Assembly (NCBI GenBank): GCA_022844575.1
Contig: JALHLL010000061.1
Span: 2,482 to 14,288, forward strand
Length of the DNA stretch: 11,807 bases
Direction: 5' to 3'
Source of the DNA: a bacterium
GTDB lineage: Bacteria > Bacteroidota > Ignavibacteria > Kapaibacteriales > UBA961
Positions within the stretch are counted from its first letter, which is position 1. Every line of letters starts with the position of its first letter. The notes under the pieces are model-generated. The model worked only from the letters and a program-made list of their open reading frames with translations. It did no database searches and had not been told where the DNA came from. This document shows, one piece after another, positions 7,235 to 11,807 of this stretch. The position numbers and the translations under genes were made by a program.

Positions 7235-8392
7235 ATGAACCAAAATAATATGATTTCGTTACCTACGAACATTCGTAATTCGGCAGCATATAAACCGGGT
7301 CAATCTGTAGATGAAATACGCGAGAAGTATGGTTTAACGGACTTAATTAAACTTGCTTCTAATGAGAATCCGCTGGGAGGATCGCCTATTGCATTGGATT
7401 ATGCCCGTCACGCCATTGATAAGGCACATATATATAATGATGGGGGCTTGGCATTAAGGAAAGCATTAGCGCAACGTTATGGAATAGATTATTCGCAAAC
7501 GATTTGCCATAACGGTTCCGATGCTCTCATTCACTCCGCGATACGTGCGTTTACCGACCCCGAGCATGATGTATTGCTTTCATCGCAGGGTACATTTGCC
7601 GGCTTTATGGTAGCCGCTTCACTTTCGGGTGCCAAAAAAGTACTCGTTCCCTTAACGGACGATTATCGTTTTGATGTTGATGCAATGATACGGGCAATTA
7701 CTCCCGAAACAAAAGTCATTTATATAGCGAATGCAAATAATCCGACCGGAACTTTTATCTCCGGTGAGGAGTATGAACGCTTAATGGCTTCCGTGCCTGG
7801 TAATGTTCTCGTGATTATGGATGAGGCATATTTTGAATACAGTAAGGATTTGGAAATTACCTATCCTGATTCACTTTCATATAATTATGCAAATGTCCTT
7901 ACATTAAGAACATTCAGCAAAGTGTATGGCTTGGCATCATTACGCATAGGATATGGTATTGCATCTCCAGAAATAATTGATGCTATGATGAGAGTGAAGT
8001 TATCATTCGATCCGACAGGACCTGCCGCCGCCGCCGGAATCGGTGCCTTGTTGGATACCGACTTTTTGCGAGCTACCGTTGAAATGAATACAATGGAATT
8101 ACGTCGAATTTATGCTAAGTGTTGCGAACTCGGATTAACGGTTCCTTATCCTGCAGCAAACTTTGTAATGATAGAGTGTTTTAATAATGAAAATGCGCAG
8201 GCACTTTATGAGCGTCTGATGCGAAAAGGAATAATTACAAGACCTCTGGCAGGTTTTGGTATGCCTTCTTGTGTGCGTATAAGTACTGGTTTGCCGGCAC
8301 AAAATGATAGGATGATGATGTCTTTGGAAGAGATAATCATGGATATGCCCGAACTTGTAAGCACTAAAGCGGAATGTAATAATATTTTGTAA
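7235..8392 (+). CDS. hisC: Histidinol-phosphate / aromatic aminotransferase (HisC family)
   Basis: This 385-residue fold-type I PLP enzyme belongs to the HisC family (COG0079). Family marks are LASNENPLG (40-48), YNDGGLALRKALA, NGSDAL (93-98), NANNPTG (166-172), DEAYFEY (196-202), TFSKVYGLASLRIGY with the Schiff-base lysine K229 and phosphate-binding R237, and the C-terminal CVRIS with R348. HisC enzymes transaminate histidinol phosphate, and many also take tyrosine or phenylalanine. The only partner gene in the window is hpd, 14 bases downstream, with no other his genes. A role as tyrosine aminotransferase feeding 4-hydroxyphenylpyruvate to HPPD is therefore at least as likely as histidine synthesis. 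The start is uncertain: ATG 7235 is chosen, ATG 7250 is possible, and a TTG at 7220 is less likely. No clear Shine-Dalgarno sequence precedes any of them. Confidence 0.88.
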   Translation: MNQNNMISLPTNIRNSAAYKPGQSVDEIREKYGLTDLIKLASNENPLGGSPIALDYARHAIDKAHIYNDGGLALRKALAQRYGIDYSQTICHNGSDALIHSAIRAFTDPEHDVLLSSQGTFAGFMVAASLSGAKKVLVPLTDDYRFDVDAMIRAITPETKVIYIANANNPTGTFISGEEYERLMASVPGNVLVIMDEAYFEYSKDLEITYPDSLSYNYANVLTLRTFSKVYGLASLRIGYGIASPEIIDAMMRVKLSFDPTGPAAAAGIGALLDTDFLRATVEMNTMELRRIYAKCCELGLTVPYPAANFVMIECFNNENAQALYERLMRKGIITRPLAGFGMPSCVRISTGLPAQNDRMMMSLEEIIMDMPELVSTKAECNNIL

Positions 8393-8397
8393 GTAAT

Positions 8398-8401
8398 GGA
8401 G
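8398..8401 (+). promoter_or_regulatory. Shine-Dalgarno site of hpd
   Basis: GGAG lies 5 bases before the ATG at 8407, in the 14-base gap after the hisC stop. It is one of only two clear Shine-Dalgarno sites in the window and supports the hpd start. Confidence 0.7.
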
Positions 8402-8406
8402 TTATA

Positions 8407-9528
8407 ATGCAAACAGCATCGGAGTTGTCAACTGTAGGACATGATTTATTCAAAATTCTCGGAACAAATCATGTTGAGTTCTTTGTAGGAAATGCACGTC
8501 AGTCTGCCTACTACTATCGCCGCGCTTTCGGATTTGAATTGGTAGCTTATAGAGGTCCGGAAACAGGACACCGTGAAACGGCATCATATTGTTTACGTCA
8601 AGATAAAATCAATTTTATTCTTACAACTCCTTTGCATGCCAATCACACCGCCAATGAATTTTTGGTAAAACATGGTGATGGAGTAAAGGATATTGCCTTA
8701 ACGGTGGAAAATGCTACCGAAGCGTTCGCAATTACAACGTCACGTGGTGCAAAACCTGTGTATGAGCCATATACGATAGAGGATGAATTCGGGTCGGTTA
8801 CATTAAGTGCTGTGGCTACTTATGGTGATGTAATCCACACCTTTGTTGAGAAGAAAAATTATACGGGAATCTTTTTACCGGGCTTTAAAGAAACACCCAA
8901 AGATACATTGTCAAAATCGGTTGGGTTGAAATATGTTGATCATATTGTAGGTAATATGGACTGGAATCAGATGGAAAATATGGTTAACTTTTATAATGAT
9001 GTGTTCGGTTTTACGCGTTTTGTCTCATTCGATGATAAGGATATTTCAACGGAGTATTCAGCTTTGCGTTCTACTGTCGTAGCCAATGAGAATAAATGGA
9101 TTAAATTCCCAATCAATGAGCCGGCTCAGGGTATGAAAAAATCGCAGATTGAGGAATATGTTCAATTTAATGGCGGAGCAGGTGTTCAGCATATTGCTAT
9201 GGAATCGGAAGATATAATTTCCACGATTATTGCTCTACGTAATAATGGTGTTGACTTTATTAAAACACCTGATGCGTATTATGATGATTTACTTAGCCGA
9301 GTGGGTGAAATTGATGAGCAAATTGCAACGTTAAGAGAATTGGGAATTCTGGTTGATAGAGATGATAAAGGATATATGTTGCAATTATTTACGCGCCCTG
9401 TTGAAGATAGACCGACTCTATTTTTCGAGATTATTCAGCGTAAGGGTGGCGAATCGTTCGGTAAGGGTAATTTTAAGGCATTATTCGAAGCAATCGAACG
9501 TGAACAGGCATCAAGAGGTAACTTATAA
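8407..9528 (+). CDS. hpd: 4-hydroxyphenylpyruvate dioxygenase
   Basis: This 373-residue enzyme converts 4-hydroxyphenylpyruvate and O2 to homogentisate and CO2 in tyrosine catabolism; it is a cytoplasmic non-haem Fe(II) enzyme. It is a tandem vicinal-oxygen-chelate protein: the N-terminal structural domain spans about 18-150 and the catalytic domain about 172-365. The iron ligands are readable as H179 (YVDHIVGNM), H262 (GGAGVQHIAM) and E341 (FFEIIQRKG). The ALRSTVVAN and IKFPINEPA strands and the GKGNFKALFEAIEREQ C-terminal helix are typical of HPPD. Length is normal. It is co-directional with the hisC-like aminotransferase, which could supply its substrate, and a terminator follows within 6 bases. 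No homogentisate dioxygenase or methyltransferase gene lies in the window, so the fate of homogentisate (degradation or tocopherol/pigment) is open. Confidence 0.95.
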   Translation: MQTASELSTVGHDLFKILGTNHVEFFVGNARQSAYYYRRAFGFELVAYRGPETGHRETASYCLRQDKINFILTTPLHANHTANEFLVKHGDGVKDIALTVENATEAFAITTSRGAKPVYEPYTIEDEFGSVTLSAVATYGDVIHTFVEKKNYTGIFLPGFKETPKDTLSKSVGLKYVDHIVGNMDWNQMENMVNFYNDVFGFTRFVSFDDKDISTEYSALRSTVVANENKWIKFPINEPAQGMKKSQIEEYVQFNGGAGVQHIAMESEDIISTIIALRNNGVDFIKTPDAYYDDLLSRVGEIDEQIATLRELGILVDRDDKGYMLQLFTRPVEDRPTLFFEIIQRKGGESFGKGNFKALFEAIEREQASRGNL

Positions 9529-9533
9529 TTAAA

Positions 9534-9569
9534 AAAGCCCCGTAATGGTAATTGCGGGGTTTTCTTTTA
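9534..9569 (+). terminator. Rho-independent terminator after hpd
   Basis: CCCCGTAAT (9538-9546) pairs with ATTGCGGGG (9551-9559), with one G-T wobble, around the loop GGTA. Flanking A and T runs extend the stem, and TTTTCTTTT follows. It begins just after the hpd stop and separates hisC-hpd from the dehydrogenase gene. Confidence 0.9.
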
Positions 9570-9619
9570 TTCTCAAGAATTATAATTAAATTATTCCACT
9601 ACATTTTTTCAATAACAGT

Positions 9620-11065
9620 ATGTCAAATCATTATTCTGATGCAGCTCATACAAATCCGGAAAATATTCCGTTTTTTGAGTCTGTAAACATGAACTTCGAT
9701 AAAGCAGCTGCTTTACTCGATTATCCAAAGGGTTTGTTAGATCAAATCCGTGCATGTAATTCAGTGTATTATATGCAGTTTCCTGTAAGAATTCAAGGGC
9801 AAGTACAAGTTATTCAGGCATGGCGTTCGGAACATAGTCAGCACAAACTTCCTTGTAAAGGCGGTATTCGTTTCAGTGATGCTGTTAACCAAGATGAAGT
9901 AATGGCACTATCTGCGTTGATGACATATAAATGCGCTGTTGTGAATGTGCCGTTCGGCGGGGGCAAAGGCGGTATAAAAATTAATCCTAAAAATTATAGT
10001 GTGGAAGACCTTGAGCGTATCACACGCCGTTATACCGTTGAACTTATCCATAAAAATTTCATCGGTCCGGCTGTTGACGTTCCTGCCCCTGATTATGGTT
10101 CAGGTGCACGTGAAATGGCATGGATTGCCGATACTTATACAGCTTTTAACGGTCGTGAAATAGATGCGATTGCTTGTGTTACGGGTAAACCCATACCTCA
10201 AGGCGGTGTTCGTGGGCGTACAGAAGCAACCGGTCGCGGTTTGTTTTTTGGCGTACGTGAAGCGGTAAACGATACCGAATTGATGAAAAAAATCGGTATG
10301 GAACCCGGGCTCAATAATAAAACGGTTATTGTACAAGGGTTTGGTAATGTGGGTTATCATAGTGCATTATTCCTTATGGAGCATGGCTGTATTATAACAG
10401 GTATTATCGAATGGAATGGAGCTATTGTTAATCCTAATGGCCTTGACATCGTCGAATTGAAAAAACATGTTGATGCAACAGGAAGTATTGAAGGTTTCGC
10501 GGGTTCACAGTTTATTGAAAACGGTAATTCCGTTCTTGAATATGAATGTGATATTCTTGCTCCATGCGCTTTGGAAGCACAAATCAACTTAAGTAATGCA
10601 GGTAGAATCAAAGCAAAAATTATTGCCGAAGGTGCTAATGGGCCTGTAACCGCAGCTGCAGAACCGATTTTGTTGCAAAAAGATATTCTTATCATTCCGG
10701 ATATGTTCCTTAATGCCGGTGGTGTTGTTGTTTCTTACTTTGAATGGTTAAAAAACCTTTCTCATGTTCGTTTCGGACGTATGGATAAACGCTTCGATGA
10801 ACGCGGAAATCATAACTTGGTCAATATGATTGAAAAACTGACAGGACATATTCTTTCGGCTGATGAACGTTCGCTGCTAACACGCGGTGCCGATGAAGAG
10901 GATTTGGTAAATTCTGGTTTGGAAGATACGATGATTTCATCATATCATGAAATCATGAATATATGGCGTTCCAAGAAGAATGTACATGATATGCGTGTTG
11001 CTGCTTTTATTTCGGCAATTGATAAAATCGCAGTTTCATACTACCAACTCGGTATCTTCCCGTAA
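9620..11065 (+). CDS. Glutamate dehydrogenase (Glu/Leu/Phe/Val dehydrogenase family)
   Basis: This 481-residue enzyme would interconvert glutamate with 2-oxoglutarate and ammonia in the cytoplasm. The dimerisation/substrate domain holds CKGGIRF (K80), MTYKCAVVNVPFGGGKGGIK with K104 and the catalytic K116, and DVPAPDYGSG with D158. The Rossmann domain has TEATGRG, GFGNVG (240-245) and an acidic E264 at the end of the second strand, which favours NAD over NADP. It is followed by LAPCALEAQI, AEGANGP and NAGGVVVSYFEW (366-376, S372). A charged insert after it (about 377-400) makes the protein longer than the roughly 420-residue core family. Glutamate is the likely substrate from overall similarity, but leucine or phenylalanine specificity cannot be excluded. 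It lies between two terminators, so it is probably monocistronic. Regenerating 2-oxoglutarate could support the upstream aminotransferase. Confidence 0.88.
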   Translation: MSNHYSDAAHTNPENIPFFESVNMNFDKAAALLDYPKGLLDQIRACNSVYYMQFPVRIQGQVQVIQAWRSEHSQHKLPCKGGIRFSDAVNQDEVMALSALMTYKCAVVNVPFGGGKGGIKINPKNYSVEDLERITRRYTVELIHKNFIGPAVDVPAPDYGSGAREMAWIADTYTAFNGREIDAIACVTGKPIPQGGVRGRTEATGRGLFFGVREAVNDTELMKKIGMEPGLNNKTVIVQGFGNVGYHSALFLMEHGCIITGIIEWNGAIVNPNGLDIVELKKHVDATGSIEGFAGSQFIENGNSVLEYECDILAPCALEAQINLSNAGRIKAKIIAEGANGPVTAAAEPILLQKDILIIPDMFLNAGGVVVSYFEWLKNLSHVRFGRMDKRFDERGNHNLVNMIEKLTGHILSADERSLLTRGADEEDLVNSGLEDTMISSYHEIMNIWRSKKNVHDMRVAAFISAIDKIAVSYYQLGIFP

Positions 11066-11079
11066 CATATTTTAAAAAC

Positions 11080-11120
11080 AAAAAGAGACCTGTTGAACAT
11101 AGCTCGATGGGTCTCTTTTT
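11080..11120 (+). terminator. Rho-independent terminator after the glutamate dehydrogenase gene
   Basis: AAAAAGAGACC (11080-11090) and GGTCTCTTTTT (11110-11120) form a perfect 11-base stem around 19 bases that can pair further through wobbles. The T run closes the stem. It ends the dehydrogenase transcript 15 bases after its stop. Confidence 0.88.
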
Positions 11121-11122
11121 CA

Positions 11123-11130
11123 TATATTTG
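11123..11130 (+). promoter_or_regulatory. Candidate Bacteroidetes-type -7 box for nuoJ
   Basis: TATATTTG fits TAnnTTTG, directly after the upstream terminator and 40 bases before the nuoJ GTG. No convincing -33 TTG sits at the usual distance, so this is tentative. The terminator upstream does require some promoter near here. Confidence 0.3.
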
Positions 11131-11156
11131 CTTCACAGATTATATAAACTGAACAC

Positions 11157-11160
11157 GGAG
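11157..11160 (+). promoter_or_regulatory. Shine-Dalgarno site of nuoJ
   Basis: GGAG lies 10 bases before the GTG at 11171. It decides the start: the frame has a TGA at 11150-11152 and no other start codon between that stop and the GTG. Confidence 0.6.
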
Positions 11161-11170
11161 TTTACGAAGC

Positions 11171-11689
11171 GTGAGTACAACAGTTATTCTCTTTTCCATA
11201 TTAGCAGTCGCGGCAATCGGTACAGGGGTGTCCGTAATCATCAACAAAAACCCTGTGGCTTCGGCAATGTCGCTTGTGTTACACTTTTTTGCGTTGGCGG
11301 GTTTATACCTGACACTGAATGCACAGTTTTTAGCGGCTATACAAATTTTGGTATATGCAGGTGCAATTATGGTTCTGGTTGTATTTGTTGTGATGCTTCT
11401 TAACTTGGGAAAAGAGGATGCTCTGACCGAGAAATTTAATCCCAGAACGGGTATTGCGGTTGCTATGGGGGTATTACTTATTACTCAATTTAGTATTGCA
11501 TTTTTCGGAAAACCGACAGGATATAATCAATTAAGTGATAATGCAGCGCATAACGGAACGGCCGAATCGATAGGTATGGTTTTGTTTAGTGATTACCTTT
11601 TTCCGTTTGAAGCAATCTCGCTTTTGCTTTTGGCTGCTATTGTGGGCTCTATTCTTTTGGCAAAAAAACAAAACGAACCGGCAAAATAA
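11171..11689 (+). CDS. nuoJ: NADH-quinone oxidoreductase subunit J
   Basis: This 172-residue membrane subunit of respiratory complex I (ND6 homologue) lies in the proton-pumping arm beside NuoK and NuoA. Five membrane segments are visible at about 4-23, 29-48, 54-78, 92-112 and 146-165. Family marks are NPVASAMSLVLHFFALAGLY (27-46), QILVYAGAIMVLVVFVVML with the third-helix tyrosine Y62, and the last-helix sequence PFEAISLLLLAAIVGSILLA. A polar loop lies at about 113-135. It starts at GTG with a GGAG box. The dehydrogenase terminator lies just upstream, and the gene that follows 3 bases later is not nuoK, so it is outside a standard nuoA-N order in what can be seen. No disabling change is apparent. 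Confidence 0.93.
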   Translation: MSTTVILFSILAVAAIGTGVSVIINKNPVASAMSLVLHFFALAGLYLTLNAQFLAAIQILVYAGAIMVLVVFVVMLLNLGKEDALTEKFNPRTGIAVAMGVLLITQFSIAFFGKPTGYNQLSDNAAHNGTAESIGMVLFSDYLFPFEAISLLLLAAIVGSILLAKKQNEPAK

Positions 11690-11692
11690 TGT

Positions 11693-11807
11693 ATGGCGCA
11701 TATTACTCTCAACAATGAAATGTTACCGGGCATAGTGGGTTTGCTTGATTATAGAAGGGATACTGCTAAACCTCTTAGCGATCTTGCGGAAATATTATTA
11801 CGTGGTG
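11693..11807 (+). CDS. Carboxymuconolactone decarboxylase / AhpD-like peroxidase family protein, 5' end
   Basis: Thirty-eight codons from ATG 11693 run off the right edge. The start, with LPGIVGLLDYRRDTAKPLSDLAEILLRG, matches my recollection of the N-terminus of AhpD-like peroxidase-related proteins (carboxymuconolactone decarboxylase superfamily), where this helix precedes the ERELIAAYVS helix and a CxxC active site. Those diagnostic residues lie beyond the window, so the assignment rests on the N-terminus alone. Members reduce peroxides or decarboxylate lactones. It begins 3 bases after the nuoJ stop, with no Shine-Dalgarno sequence, so co-transcription and possibly coupled translation with nuoJ are likely. 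Confidence 0.6.
   Translation, partial: MAHITLNNEMLPGIVGLLDYRRDTAKPLSDLAEILLRG

Noticed and set aside
9581..9586. TATAAT before the glutamate dehydrogenase gene as a promoter
   Set aside because: The expected -35 position falls in the terminator stem and T run, with no TTGACA-like sequence; the stretch is AT-rich, so a chance match is likely. A promoter must still lie in 9560-9619.
10100..10695. Two minus-strand open frames inside the glutamate dehydrogenase gene
   Set aside because: They are antisense shadows of a well-conserved gene and show no recognisable domain.
11107..11403. 98-residue open frame overlapping the start of nuoJ
   Set aside because: It is in another frame, starts within the terminator, and has a Cys/Gly-rich composition typical of a shadow of the nuoJ sequence.

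Overview
The window is AT-rich chromosomal DNA from a Gram-negative bacterium, most likely of the Bacteroidota / Ignavibacteriota / Kapabacteria (FCB) group. This is inferred from three things. One secreted protein ends in a type IX secretion (T9SS) sorting domain. There are genes fitting lipid A or envelope metabolism. Shine-Dalgarno sequences are sparse: clear GGAG boxes precede only hpd and nuoJ. A 4-hydroxyphenylpyruvate dioxygenase and a complex I subunit suggest aerobic or microaerobic life. I cannot name the genus. There are nine genes, two cut by the window edges, and no RNA gene, insertion sequence, CRISPR array or prophage is visible. Every intergenic gap is shorter than 300 bases.

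Left block (1-5206, + strand): the 3' part of a sialic-acid-synthase (NeuB) family gene lacking the usual C-terminal SAF domain; a membrane fatty-acid hydroxylase / sterol desaturase family enzyme; a calcineurin-like phosphoesterase resembling LpxH, overlapping the hydroxylase gene by 23 bases; and a 965-residue exported protein. That protein joins a thioredoxin-like domain, a histidine-rich beta-propeller, an Ig-like domain, an unassigned alpha/beta domain and a T9SS tail. The first three genes look like one transcription unit for surface glycolipid chemistry. The fourth may be co-transcribed, but a small hairpin lies at the junction. A strong two-way hairpin ends this block against the convergent mutL.

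Middle block (5240-9569): mutL lies on the minus strand, and its product has degenerate C-terminal endonuclease motifs. It diverges from a hisC-like aminotransferase gene followed 14 bases later by hpd. The pair suggests tyrosine transamination to 4-hydroxyphenylpyruvate and then oxidation to homogentisate. The region between mutL and hisC holds an imperfect 30-base palindrome. A rho-independent terminator follows hpd.

Right block (9620-11807): a monocistronic-looking glutamate dehydrogenase-family gene with its own terminator. It is followed by nuoJ with a GTG start and a GGAG box, not followed by nuoK. The next gene, 3 bases on, is the start of a carboxymuconolactone decarboxylase / AhpD-like protein. 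The dehydrogenase could recycle the glutamate formed by the aminotransferase, so the middle and right blocks may share amino-acid catabolism.

The best leads are the multi-domain T9SS protein, the apparently endonuclease-deficient MutL, and the nuoJ found apart from other nuo genes.
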